Shown piece by piece: positions 23,201 through 34,664 of a stretch of 64,000 nt of DNA; position 1 is the stretch's first letter; each line of letters opens with the position of its first letter. This stretch comes from Enoplolaimus lenunculus (Eukaryota; Nematoda; Enoplea; Enoplida; Thoracostomopsidae). Under the pieces are notes generated by a model. It had not been told where the DNA came from, did no database searches, and worked only from the letters and a program-made list of their open reading frames with translations. The DNA lies in contig JASANG010002926.1 of NCBI GenBank assembly GCA_030248215.1, positions 1 to 64,000 on the forward strand, read 5' to 3'. A program made the translations under genes and the position numbers.

Positions 23201-26200
23201 GGACGGTGGACATCGTGCAATCATATTCAGTCGTATTGGCGGTGTGAAACCAGATATTTATCCAGAAGGATTGCACTTTAGGTAAGTGTCAAATTAACAT
23301 TTTGCTCTATAAGGCTGAGATTTATTTTCAGCTTGCTTTGAATGTACCATATGCACTGCTTTAACTGTGTAGAATTGATTGCTATTGTTAACTTCAACTG
23401 AAGTTCACAATGCAAATATATATAAAATCTCAGTTGTCATTGGTGGTGGACTGAAATAACATAATAAAGTATTATTTTCAGAATTCCATGGTTTCAGTAT
23501 CCCATTATTTATGACGTTCGAGCGCGACCACACCGACTTGGGTCACCAACTGGAAGCAAGGGTATGTATAAAATGTATAAATAGTTCATAACCACGTATT
23601 TATTGAATTTAGCTTTGTTTATATGTTTAATTTCTGTAAAATTTAAAAAATTTTATGGTAACCGGCCTATTATAATTTGTTAGAAATGGTAGACAAGTTC
23701 AGAGTTTTAGTTTTATTTGCAATAATTATAGTAACTTTTTTAATTGTAGACTTGCAGATGGTCAATATTGCGCTACGAGTCCTGTCACGGCCTGATTCAG
23801 CACAGTTGCCACGAATTTATCGGCAATTAGGGACTGACTGGGACGAAAGAGTCTTGCCTTCAATTTGTAACGAAGTTAGTAGTCTAAATTTTTTCAAACC
23901 AATCGGTGTATATCAGGATGTTACCGGATATCCGTTTCCGTTAAAAATCTAGTGTCCGTTTCCGTTCTAGACATAACAGAAATTCTGTTTAGTTTTATGC
24001 TCAAAATTTAGTTGTTAATCACGTATATATCTCGCAATTTCTCAATACAGGTATGCTGCGAGTGTTCGAAATGAAATAAAAATTACCAAATTCATTCAAA
24101 ATTTTAAAAAAATTTCGGTGCATCCGCTTTTTCTTGTTTAAAATTTTACAAAGCCCGATGAATATTTGCATGCCTCAATTGTGTTGGACGAAAAATATAA
24201 CATCTTTGAAACTTTTACGCTTAAATATCCGTTTTCCGTTTCCGTTATCAAGATCACTATCCGTTTCCGTTATTTTTACTATCCGCTTACACCGTTAACG
24301 CCCTGGTGTACATGAATATAGCATGTGTAGCTGTCGATAAACGTTTTCAGATTTTTTAACATTTTCGACTGAAGGTTTTACGAGAGAACCGACACCGAAA
24401 TGCGGCAAGTGGTCGCGAAAGCATTCGCAGAGGTGGTCATCAATTGGTTCGGAATTGCGTTGACTCGCAAATATAATATCATGAATTCAAAAGCAAAATA
24501 GCGACTTAAAGTGGTCGAAAAGGAAAGCATTAGTGCATCGTTCACAGCAAAAAATTTCATTTTACCACCAAAATGCTGTAAGGTGGGGTTAACACGTGTC
24601 AAATTTCAAAACTGTCATACGTTAACACTGCCATGACGCAAAAATTGCGTTAACCCTACCCTAACACGTGTCACAGTTCTACCCTAATACCTGTCACAGA
24701 GCAGTTCTACCCTAATACCTGTCACAGAGCATTTAGTAACACGCCGCAGGGTAGAATTCATGCAATTTTTTGCGTTATGGTAGGCTTAACGCATAACAAT
24801 TTTGAAATTTCACACCTGTTAACTTTACCTTATATTGTTGTCGGCGGCAAAAGAGATGTTTTATAGTGAACGATGCTTGCGTTATGGTAGGCTTAACGCA
24901 TAACAATTTTAAAATTTGACACCTGTTAACTTTACCTTATAGTGTTGTCGGTGGCAAAAGAGATGTCTTATAGTGAACGATGCATAGGCGACACTGTCGT
25001 CCGGGATCCAAGTCAGGGTGCATCTTTTGTGAGAAATTCGTTGCATACAAATTTAAACGGTAATTTATATCGTGCTAGCTGTACCTTCTAGTTGCCGCTA
25101 TACCTACTTTTAGGTGTTAAAAGGAATAGTCGCGAAGTTCAATGCAAGTCAACTCATTACTCAGCGACAACAGGTAATAACTAAATCGTGGTATGATTTA
25201 TAGTATTGAATTTCAGGTAAAATATAACTGGTACATATATGCTACAAATGCTGCAATTTTAGCATATACCTCTGTACCTCTGAATATTTGTGTTAATGTA
25301 ATCGAAATGTATATGAACGTAAATAAATTGTATTTTGATTCAGTTATTCGGAAGTTACTTATGTTAGGTTTACATTAATGTAAAGAGGAGGAGTTGTACG
25401 AATTTTTCTTCTTCTGTTCCAATTTTGATTTGGATAAGTATTGCAGGTGTCGTTGTTGATTCGAAAGCAGTTAATTGAACGAGCGCGCGATTTTAACATC
25501 ATTCTTGATGACGTATCAATCACTGAGTTAACGTTTAGCAAAGAATATGCCGCTGCTATTGAGTCAAAACAAGTACCTATAAAATATTCAAACAAAACTA
25601 TCATTCTTAGTTGTACATTATTGTATCAAGAGAGTCAGTGTTTGGAACAGTGTAACGAAAATTTACAACTGCAGTCGCAACTCATAATTAATACGAAAAT
25701 GAGCTATACGTTTCTGTACAAAATGTAGTTTAACCAAAGCTCGATAAATGAAATATAATAGCAGTTTAAAGAGAAAATACTGGTTTGTTGGTTTGCAAAT
25801 CTTTGGATACAGCTCGAAATTTCGTTGTGTTCTGCACAATGTAGGTGCTGGTGACCATAAAATAGATTCGTTAAGCCAAGAACGCCTTTTTATATTTAGT
25901 TTGAATGGTCACGTCACTTTTGGTCTCTTAGTAAGAAACATTAAACAGAATTTTAATTAAACTATTTTTGCAAATCGCTCCATGTTGTCGACACAAACCT
26001 TACCGTAGGTTGCTGCACAAGATGCTCAACGTGCTGCGTTTTATGTTGAAAAAGCCATCCAAGAGCGGCAACAAAAAATTGTTCAAGCAGAAGGTGAAGC
26101 TAAAGCTGCTCAGCTGGTAAGCGACCTGCAATTTGCAGTTATCTATTCATTGATTGTACTGTTGTATTCCCAGGAACTTTATTAAATCTGTCATATGATG

Positions 26201-28442
26201 ATGAATAGGCGCATTATAATGAAACATACCAAGGCTACGAACGAACAATGCCAGAGATAAAAGCTGCTTAAAATCTTGTGAGAAACATAAAGTCATTTGT
26301 TTTTCATGTAAGGCTAAGCACATATCAGTTTGCTGTTTGCAACAACTACGCAGCATTAAAGTTATAATTATGCGTTAAACGATGCAGCAACAAGAATTTA
26401 TACATATAGCACGTTAAGTACACGAAGTGTGTCTTGGTGTGTTCTGATGCAAAATGAGTCTTTGGTAATCTGATGACAGAGCTGCCATCCCAATTAAAAA
26501 ACGGTTTGTTGTTTGGCGTTCGGTGTATTAGTTCGTTGACACTATAACATGTCAGCTCACTTCTTTATAGATTGGAGAAGCTGTTTCGAAAAATCCTGGA
26601 TATCTGAAGTTGCGAAAAATTCGTGCTGCACAAAATATAGCAAAAACTGTAAGTCGCATGATTAGATCGGACGACGGTAACACGTCGCGCCAATATATCT
26701 GAGCTATTTAGTTGTCTTGTTTCGTCTTTTATGGGGTTAGCGGATGTATTGCCACGTTCACTTAGCTACTGTGAAATTCTAATTATGTATTTGTTATAAG
26801 CATGTTTCTTATTTTACGCAAAACATTTACTGCACTTGGTGTGGTATTGATGCGTAATGCACCATCGAGGCTCTAACAGGGTGTAATCGGATATTAAAAA
26901 TAACGGAAACGTTAGTGATCAAAATGGCGGAAACGGAACACGGATACTGAAAAATAAAGGTTTCGAAGATGTTTCACTTTTAAAAAACAATTAAGGCATG
27001 CAAATATTCACCACGTTTTCTAAAGTTTTAAATAAAAAATAGCGGATGCACGGAAATTTTTAAAATTTTGTATGAATTTTGTAGAGTTGCAACATTTAAT
27101 AATAAATACCCGGACCCGGATTTTTGTGAAAGAAAACCCGGACCTCTTACCCGGATTTTTCTGGAAGAAAAGCCCGGACCCAGACCCATTTTTAAGAATG
27201 CAAACCCGGACCCGGATTTATTTTCCGAACAAACCCGGGCCCGGAATTTTTATTACTTAAAAATTAAACATGATCCTAATTTTTTAAAGGTAGGAAAGAA
27301 TTTCCGTCTCCATCCATTTCTAACAGCTCAGTATTTAAAATATTAATGGGCAGTATGCAATGCGAAGTGACTAATGTCATTCACAAAAATTCATTTCAAG
27401 TAAATCATAAAAAATGCACTGTCATTGCTAGTAATGTGCTGATACCAAAGTTTTTCCCCGGTGCCGATATCGATTATTTAAATGTGCTGATACCAAAGTT
27501 TTTCCCTGGTGCCGATATCGATTATTTTGAAGATATACCGATGCCGATACTTATTCCAAGTTTAATACATAATGTTTAAAGAACAGATAGGATACATTAC
27601 AACTGCAAGGACTCAAGTCCTAACAACTATAAAGGATCATAATTTTATAGAATGGTGCTTTTAATTATTTTTAGGACAAACGCAAGAGAAGTAACAGTGT
27701 CCCTGAATTTAAGTTTAACCCAAGTTTCCAGATACTACAGAGCACAACAAGCTGATCATATTCCATACAGATGTTTAAACAGGAAATAGCTTCAGCCTAG
27801 GTAATGGGTCATCCACGTTATAATGCTCGCGTAGCCCGTTTTTACAGGGGCAACCATACATCACATGGATATTTAAAAAATTTTCTTCGCATCTGTTCGT
27901 CGCATTGCTTCCAAATGAATTTCTGTTTATACATAGTTGAAGGACTGTTTGACTAGCTACGAGGCCCGGATGCGCAATTTATTGAAGCGAAAACCCGGAC
28001 CAGGAATTTTTCGGCGAAAATAACCGGAATACGTGGGCCCGGATGCAACTCTAGAATTTTGTAATTTTATTTCGTGTCGAACAATTGCAGTATATCTTTA
28101 ATACAAATTGCAAGACATTTACTTGATTTATAACTGCGGTATTTCCATAACGGATTCGGAAACAGACGCCGATTTTCAACGGAAACGGATATTCGGTTAT
28201 ACCCTGGTCTATAATACCGTTTTATGCGTTAACGTGCGTCATATTTTGGTACTATTATTGGTACAATTATTTTGTTCTAACGTCCCATGTTTAATTATTG
28301 TGAGTGGTTAGTGGTAGCTTGTTGATTTCTTTTTCAGGTTGCCACATCTCAAAATCGCATCTATCTAAACGCCAGCACTTTGATGCTTAACATTGCAGAT
28401 AAAGAATTTAATATTGCTTCCGAGAATCTTGGAAAACGATAA
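20207..28442 (+). CDS. PHB2: Prohibitin-2, nine coding exons
   Basis: The coding exons are 20207-20333, 23200-23281, 23482-23561, 23750-23874, 25114-25173, 25447-25572, 26009-26116, 26571-26648 and 28338-28442. All introns are GT-AG and phases match, giving 296 residues against about 299 in vertebrates. The product is a mitochondrial inner-membrane scaffold that forms rings with prohibitin-1 and supports cristae, m-AAA protease control and mitophagy. Family hallmarks seen are an N-terminal hydrophobic segment (about residues 22-38), the SPFH core ([75 protein letters not shown]) and a C-terminal coiled coil ([20 protein letters not shown]), ending near [10 protein letters not shown]. The start matches the expected N-terminal length. 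The gene appears intact, and its introns are loaded with MITEs. Confidence 0.97.
20622..21206. mobile_element. hAT-like MITE (GGAATCGGAATCGG type) in PHB2 intron 1
   Basis: Degenerate GAATCGGAAT-rich arms flank a unique middle, and the right end reads CCGGATGCACCCTG. The 8-bp flanks GTATACTA and GTATTTAT match at six of eight positions, which fits an old hAT insertion. It shares its CCGGAT...CACCCTG ends with elements at 23914, 26877 and 53780. Confidence 0.55.
21713..22863. mobile_element. Foldback element in PHB2 intron 1
   Basis: The ends are inverted repeats: AGTGTTATTCTAGGGGCG on the left pairs with CGCCCATAGAATAACACT on the right. The inversion extends inward through a GGCTTAG/CTAAGCC-rich stretch and a GGTC...GACC block, so the arms cover several hundred bases. 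The centre holds a 102-bp direct duplication (22273-22374 and 22375-22476). No coding capacity is seen. Confidence 0.75.
22273..22476. repeat. 102-bp tandem duplication inside the foldback element
   Basis: Two head-to-tail, practically identical copies start at TTAGCCAAACGAATATTGC. A related but single stretch occurs at about 53990-54055 inside another MITE, so the two element families share internal sequence. Confidence 0.9.
23125..23192. repeat. AT/GT-rich microsatellite just before PHB2 exon 2
   Basis: A TATATATGTATATAT-type run ends a few bases before the exon-2 acceptor at 23200. It begins directly after a CCGGATATCCGTATGCACCA stretch that looks like the end of an hAT-like MITE. Confidence 0.8.
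23914..24305. mobile_element. hAT-like MITE in PHB2 intron 4
   Basis: It begins CAGGATGTTACCGGATATCC and ends ACCGTTAACGCCCTG. The flanks GTGTATAT and GTGTACAT are an 8-bp target duplication with one mismatch. It lies 40 bp downstream of the exon-4 donor. No coding capacity is seen. Confidence 0.75.
24510..24990. repeat. Inverted and tandem repeat cluster in PHB2 intron 4
   Basis: A 107-bp unit starting GCGTTATGGTAGGC occurs twice in tandem (24772-24878 and 24879-24985). It is preceded by an inverted relative (AACACGTGTCAAATTTC-type, about 24585-24610) and by short CTACCCTAATACCTGTCACA repeats. The arrangement resembles a decayed foldback element. Confidence 0.7.
26877..28206. mobile_element. 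hAT-like MITE in PHB2 intron 8, split by a nested element
   Basis: The left end CAGGGTGTAATCGGATA and the right end TATTCGGTTATACCCTG are inverted. The flanks GGCTCTAA and GTCTATAA match at six of eight bases. It is interrupted by the 972-bp element at 27082-28053. Confidence 0.75.
27082..28053. mobile_element. hAT-like element nested in another, perfect 8-bp target duplication
   Basis: Terminal inverted repeats TAGAGTTGCA and TGCAACTCTA are followed inward by CCCGGACCCGG-rich sequence on the left and GGGCCCGGATGC on the right. The element is flanked by a perfect GAATTTTG duplication (27074-27081 and 28054-28061). A 48-bp tandem duplication lies inside (27433-27528). No transposase is seen, so it is non-autonomous. 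Confidence 0.9.
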
Positions 28443-28991
28443 TACTACTGTTAACTTTTTGTTATCTTTTGTTACAATTAGTCTGTTTTCTATTTTATGT
28501 ATTTGTGATGCAGCATCGTCGCAGTACATTGCCTGAAAAAGTTAGGTGAGGTTTAGTTTTAACTACAATGGCGATAGTCATTAAAGATATTCGCTAAACT
28601 GCAAACAACATTGTTTTTAAACTCAATATATTGCGACTTAAGATTTCTAGATACACACAATATAAACTGTCTTGAAAGAATCCTGCATTCAAGGCTGATT
28701 TTCTAATTTTTATGTATATGTGTAAAAAAAGTTGCTCTGTTTATATTGTTAGGAGTAAGTAAATCAAATTTCAATGATATTTCGGATTGAGCTCAGGCTC
28801 CCCCGACCTACGTTTACGTTTTGGACGTATTTTAGGTTATAAAATTAGGGTATTTGGTTGAGCTTTAGCCCGAATTTTGGAGTCCTTTTCATGGAATATT
28901 TTTTGAGCATAAAGACGCATTTTGTGTGTACATTTCGTGTGGATTTTGATGTCAAGCGAGAGTAAGATCTTGGAGATCAATCTATATTTCC
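28443..28991. other. PHB2 3' flank, nothing recognised
   Basis: AT-rich sequence after the prohibitin-2 stop, expected to include its 3' UTR. I see no AATAAA signal in the first few hundred bases. Confidence 0.4.
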
Positions 28992-29491
28992 TACTGCAGT
29001 GACCCGAATAAGAGGATGACTTTTATTTATATGCCGATGGAAACATCCTTACTGTAGTGACCCGAATAAGAGGGGGGACTGATATTTATTTGGCCTCTCC
29101 AAAGGGTGCCCTATTGTTATTCGGTCTCTCCAAAGGGTGCCCTTTTGTTATTCGGTTACGGACTGTTAGCTATTTTTAACCTTTCGTTAATAGTTACTGA
29201 TATACTCGGCGCTGCAACTATCCGTTGAATTAAACGTTTATTTGTCTTGTATCAAAATCTTGAGCGATAATGCAAGGTATGTACTTTCAAAACTAAGCAT
29301 GATTTAAAGTTTCGAACTCAACTGTATTTGGTGCTGGAGTCGTTTATGCGCTATAATTTGGAGTTATTAACACTTATGGACTCTAATCGGGGTGTAGGGA
29401 TTCTATCCGTTTATGGACTCTTATTAGGAATGCGGGGTCCTACAGATCTGGACTGAAAATGGGGATCTCGCTGTTATTTTGGTCACTACAG
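28992..29491. mobile_element. CTGTAGTGACCC-type MITE with an extra 5' end fragment
   Basis: The main copy runs from ACTGTAGTGACCCGAATAAG at 29051 to an inverted GGTCACTACAG at 29481-29491. A fragment of the same start lies just upstream at 28992-29040, as if partly duplicated. No coding capacity is seen. Confidence 0.8.
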
Positions 29492-29829
29492 TTTCTTGGT
29501 AGCCGAACCACAAATTATACTTTTCGCGTCTGCAAAAACGGAAGTAGCAAATGTTGCTCTCCGGCACTACTGGTTCGTGGAAAAACGGAGGCCTTTGAAA
29601 GTAACATGGTCCGAAGTTTCTAAGAAGCTATGAGCGTTGTGACATCAATTTAATATATAAATTCCGATTCTAAAACTTAGCTGAAATCTGAAACGTTACT
29701 TACTGTTATTATGGTCGATGTTAAGATTGAATCCCCAGTTGAAAGTGCTTTGGTAGCAGTTGTATTCTGGAGCTCGGGTGGTGAGATAAATTAGCCTCTA
29801 GAAAAAATATACGAAAATCTGCACTGGAG

Positions 29830-30241
29830 TACTGAGTGACCCGAATATATTCCCCCCTTGTTATTAGGTAACGGACTATTATTTATTTTTAACCCACGCT
29901 CCGCCTCCCTTCCTAACTGATATATATCCGGTATTGCAACTATCCGTTGAATTAAACGGTTTTTACCTTGCATTAAAAGCTTGAGCGATCGTGCAGGGTT
30001 ATACTTAGGAATGTACTCTCAAAATTAAAGTGCGCCTTAAAGATTCTAACTCAATTATATTTGGTCCTGGAGTCATTTATGCACTACAATTAGAAATAAC
30101 TGACCTTCATAGACTATAATTAGGATTTAGGGACTCTATCCGCTTACGGACTCTTGTTTGGGATACGGACTCCTATTGATTGGTAGTTAAAATGGGGACC
30201 CTTCTTATTACCCCACACCCTCTTATTCGAGTCGCTACAGT
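29830..30241. mobile_element. CTGTAGTGACCC-type MITE
   Basis: It starts TACTGAGTGACCCGAATA and ends with inverted CTCTTATTCGAGTCGCTACA. The middle is clearly related to 29051-29491 (CTGCAACTATCCGTTGAATT and CTTGAGCGAT segments). Confidence 0.8.
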
Positions 30242-30746
30242 ATCATTCTTTAGAATTTGTTCGATTTTGATGCAAAAATGTTAACATAGGTTAGTTATAT
30301 GCAACACACGTAATGCACTTTTCCCAATATTGACTTGCGAGTTGCTCAATATTGTAACACTTTTCTTTTACTGACACACTAAATTTCAATCAAAAGATGG
30401 TTATATCGCAATTGTATGACAATGTATCGTTGAGTGGAGTCCAAACCTGCTACCTGTAACTTATCCAAATGTCAAAAAATTCTACTTGAATGATAACATG
30501 CCGTTGTTTTAGCATTAATAACTGTCTTTCTCTAATGTATAGACATGATCAAAGCTTACATAGACGTGATTTTGTTGTACATATTTTAGCTATTTCTCAG
30601 ATACATACAAAATTCAAGATTAGATAAAAAAAGTGCAGCAGTTTACAGATTTTCAAGTAATGTATATCCAAAGTCCCAGTAACATGTGTTATTGCAATTG
30701 ACTATGTATGATTGGCACACACGTTTTACAAAAAACACTCCTTTTG

Positions 30747-32110
30747 TGCTTTTTCCACCGCAAGTTTCATGTTCTCACGTTTGACACTCCATGCATTGTA
30801 GCCATTTAATTCCAGAACCATCTCTGTAGTAATCTACCTTGCACTGCTGGCATATCCATTTACTTTTTGCCCTCTTTTTTAACGTCTGTGCGCCAGCGGA
30901 ATTTGATGGGCTACGGTGGTTGCTAGATTGAGGGCTTTTTTGCGGCGAAATGAGCAGTGATTTTACTTTTTTCATTCTTTGCAAAGCTTTTTTTGCATCA
31001 TGTTGCCCAGAGCGCACTGGTGTTACTAGTGATTGTAATGTAACTTTCCTATTTTATTGCAAGTTGTTGTTACCAGTTGACAGAGTCGTTGTGGCGCTAG
31101 TATTGGGGTGACCATCAACCGCATTTTCGGGTTCACTTAGGTTTCGTGACGCTGTTAATTGCAAATATTCCGGTGTTTGAACGCCGTCGCTTGCGGAAAG
31201 ATTCGAATCTCCTTCAACAACAGCACCTTGCAGTATAGTATAAACGTTATGACCATACAACGAAAATCTCTCAATCTGCCCAGAATTACCTAAAAGCAAA
31301 TTTTGTTTGACATGACACCACAGGACATATCGCAATCGTTCATACAGTATGTTTCCAGTGCATCAGGGCACGCACTTAACGGAATTTGAATGTTCTGTGT
31401 TGTTAGATGAACTGGAATTTGCTATTAGCGTTGTGGACGTGGTGAACGCTAATTCGTTGATCGCAGCAGGATTGAAAGGAAACAGACCTGTTTATCGAAA
31501 ACCCGACTGCGCGCGTTCAATAGTCGCCGACCCACGATATGCAGGTGCAAACAGCGACCCGAAATCGGATCTTGTAACGACTTTGCCAGGATTGTTAATC
31601 ATGAACATACCACAACGTTCCTGCCAAGAACGTTAAAACTTCTAAACACCGTTTTGTCTAGTGGTTGCAAATGAGCGGAAGTGTGTGACGGTAACTGCAG
31701 TAACAACACCTATGACGACGTGCTTCAGTTAGCAATTCGATCGATTTATGACTTGAGTGACCATCTAAAATCAATGCTACGTATTGGTCATCGCGCCTCG
31801 GAGACAAGCGTTCCACAAAGTGTTTAAACCACTTTAAAAATAACTCGCGGTCAATCCAACCGGACTGAGATGCAGTAATGATTGAGTTGGTTGGAAAGAG
31901 ACTGTTAAGTTCTGGTGATTTTGGAATGCGAGATCCATTAAAAATTATGATAGGTGGAATAAACTGACCGCTCGCCCCACAGCACCATACAATTGTCGTT
32001 GTAGAACCTTTTTCTGCGGATGTTATAGTTTGCACCATGTTGGAACGTCACTACTGACAACGTTGCAATCTAATTAAATCAATGTTTAGTGGAATCCATA
32101 TTGAACAGTA
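30747..32110 (-). pseudogene. Decayed pogo/Tigger-like transposase with C-terminal zinc finger
   Basis: Read on the minus strand, a degenerate NMDST (for the NMDET catalytic block) near 32085 leads into an open stretch. That stretch contains TSAEKGSTTT, CCGASGQFIPPIIIFNG, GWIDRELFLKWFKHF and the second catalytic block LILDGHSSH. The HLQPLD block follows near 31650, in another frame. A Ser/Thr-rich linker then leads to a C-terminal Cys/His finger (WICQQC...WLQCMEC) at 30747-31017. In that finger the Trp expected before EHETCGGK is replaced by a TGA stop. Several frameshifts and stops are present, and no convincing N-terminal DNA-binding domain is visible upstream. The enzyme family cuts and pastes at TA sites. 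Imperfect CAATATTGAC repeats near 30323-30337 and 33045-33060 may be its termini. It is not functional. Confidence 0.8.
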
Positions 32111-33703
32111 CATCAAGCTACTCGGTATTTTTGTTAAAGTTCTTTCCTAACCTAAGGCTGACTGACGCTCGTTTGTTGATGTTAACGGTCGTTCAGGTAA
32201 TTCAGCTTGAACTGCCGAATCCAGTTGATTTAATGCTTCTCTCATGTCGTTTTCAGCACCACTGATGCCGTCGCACAATCGTCTTTTTAGATCTATTTTT
32301 AAGAGCATAGTTGGTTTCGTTGCTCTTGGCAATCCACTGTAAGTTTTGTATCTTGCAGTAAGCTTTATTCGAGCTATAAAACTACGATATTTACGTCTAT
32401 AAATTCACAGAAGCATACACATTACATGTTAATCGTCCTTACTATGCCGAATAACAAATCGTCCTGTTTTTCAGTCCAATAAGTAATTGGAATTTTTGGA
32501 GTCATAGGCTGGATCTCAATATTGTGTGGCTAAATTTAGATAGATATTTAGTTGTACAGTGGCTCAATTCTCACCTGTGCCTAAATTACACTTAAACTTT
32601 GTCCACTTTACTATATGTCAATATTGGGCTCGAGTGTCATTATTAAAACAGCAATATTTTACGTGTCAATATTAGGAAAGAATGGAAAAAAAACTAAATT
32701 TCTTGAAATATTTTGCATGCGCTGTTTCAAATATGAAAACGACATGTTTTTGAAATCATCGCAATGAAACGATTGGAATGGTGTATCACATAACCTATAA
32801 ATCGTTTTAGTATACTTCAAAATCGACCTGTTAAAGTTTTATTGAAATCGCTTAGCATGGTAAAATCAAAATATCGATCCGCGTCATGTCACTGATTCGT
32901 AAACTGAGAATAAAAAACATCAACCAATCACATTCATTCTTCAGCATGTTAGAGCTTGGTTTCACTTCTGAGTGTCGCTACGGCCACCAAAAGCCAACGT
33001 TTGTGTTACGTAACAATTGAAAACTTTAAAAGTGTCAGTAATAGGAAGGTGTCAATATTACGAAAGTTTAAACATATTTTGCCAATAATAAAAGGAATAA
33101 TAATGCAATCAGATTATATATGAGATTTTCTCACCCATCATTGAGGATTTTGAAAAATAAAAAATTTATACCTAGGTTCAACATGAAGTTAGTTAGGTTT
33201 AAGTTTTGTTTGTATTGCCTAAAGTCAGTCTGAAGCTTAAACTGACTCTATTACAGCCCGCCGGAAAACGATCCGGCACTGTTCTTTACATGGGCCACAT
33301 AATGGGTAAGTAGCCATTGCTGCAAGATGTTAGAAAATATACAGGTGTATTAATGTCATGTAGAGCCGCAGACTGAATTTTTAGCTGTAGGTAAGTCGGA
33401 TCGAGTTTACAGCTACAAATTTACTGGATAAGCCCCTGTTTATTGTACATAAATAAATTTTTTACGTAAGCAGGCGTTTTGATTTCTGGTTTGACTACGC
33501 TGCACCCTGCTTGTCCGTGGACAGCGGGACTGACCTCACCGTAACATTCTATTTTGATCATTAAACGTTTCGTCGTATTAATTGCATGAAGAGAGTCATC
33601 GGCAATATTTTGCATAAAAGTTGTGGTATATAAAAATATATAGATAGTTCTTAGTTACGTTGATTTCACAACCAGGTAGTTTTTGTTTAATATTGAACCT
33701 AAA
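32111..33703. other. Upstream remnant of the pogo-like element and unassigned DNA
   Basis: A 61-residue minus-strand frame (32147-32332) could be a scrap of the transposase N-terminus, but no helix-turn-helix is recognisable. GTCAATATTGGG/GTCAATATTAGG motifs recur at about 32617, 32661 and 33044. They resemble the inverted motif at 30323 and may be subterminal repeats. Nothing else is recognised. Confidence 0.35.
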
Positions 33704-34664
33704 ATTATTGAGCGAAGCGAAACTCCGAGCGAAGCTCGGAGTTTTGCGAAGCGTTTTATGTTTTGTACTTGGGGGTCGAAAGGTGGATGTCCGTCCGTCC
33801 GTCTGTCCGTCCGAAAAGAATCTCAGGAACGGCTGAACCGATTTTGATAAACTTTTTGTGTTTGAAAGCCAATTATCCTGGGGTGTTAACCTCGCATTGG
33901 GGTTTTAAAATTGCAAGCCGTTTAGTAGCTACAGGCTAATTTGCATAATTAATTAAGCCTAAATTAGGACTTTCCATAATATTTCACTAATTATTACAGT
34001 TAGAAGCAATCTAATTTTAGCATTAAAGGGTTTTTGGGTGCGAGGAATCTGCGTACACTGTTTACAAACCTCCAAAACCGATGATTGAGCAGTTGGCTAA
34101 TAGATAATTTTCATATTAGTATAGGTTATAAGCCTAAATTAGGACTTTTTACAATATTTCTCTAATTATTAAGGTTAAAAGCAATATAATTTCAGCACTA
34201 AAGGGTTTTTAGGTGCATGAAAACTGAATAAATAGTTTACAAACATCCAAAACCGATAATTGAATAGTTAGCTAATACCTAATTTGCATATTAGCTTAAT
34301 TAACAAGGCAAAACTATGACTTTTTAAATTATTTCAATAATTTTTAGGGTTCACTGAAGGTTTTTGGGTGCGAGGAATCTGTGTAAATTGTTTACCAACC
34401 TCCAACACCGATAATTGGATATTTAGCTAATAGTTAATTTGCATATTAGCTTAATTGACAAGACAAAATTAGGACTTTTTAAATTATTCCAAAAATTATA
34501 GGGTGGCTGAAGGGTTTTTGGGTGCGAGGAATCTGAGGAAATTGCTTACAAACCTCCAAAACCGATAAATGAATAGTTAGCTAATAACTAATTTGCATAT
34601 TACCTTAATTGCTTACGTGTGTTCGAGCTTCGCTCAATAAATGTAGTCCCACTACGACTGGTTG
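33704..34664. mobile_element. Long repeat with internal tandem units, copy 1
   Basis: It opens with TTATTGAGCGAAGCG and a GTCCGTCCGTCTGTCCGTCC stretch and closes with GAGCTTCGCTCAATAA and CCACTACGACTGG. Between them lie about four degenerate units of roughly 150 bp, recognised by TAGCTAATAxxTAATTTGCATATTAG, AGGACTTTTxAAATTATT and GGGTTTTTGGGTGCGAGGAA segments. No coding capacity is seen. The second copy is at 47668-48910. Confidence 0.85.

Noticed and set aside
27068-27579. Frames with repeated PDPD and PGP residues
   Set aside because: They translate the CCCGGACCC-rich arm of a non-autonomous hAT-like element.
30775-31335. A separate host zinc-finger gene
   Set aside because: The finger and linker continue directly from a pogo-type DDE region and match the second element at 62953, so it is transposon sequence.
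33704-34664. A Helitron
   Set aside because: It lacks a TC start, a CTRR end with a preceding hairpin and any Rep/helicase sequence. The SF1 helicase at 1534-5090 is not of the Pif1 Helitron type either.
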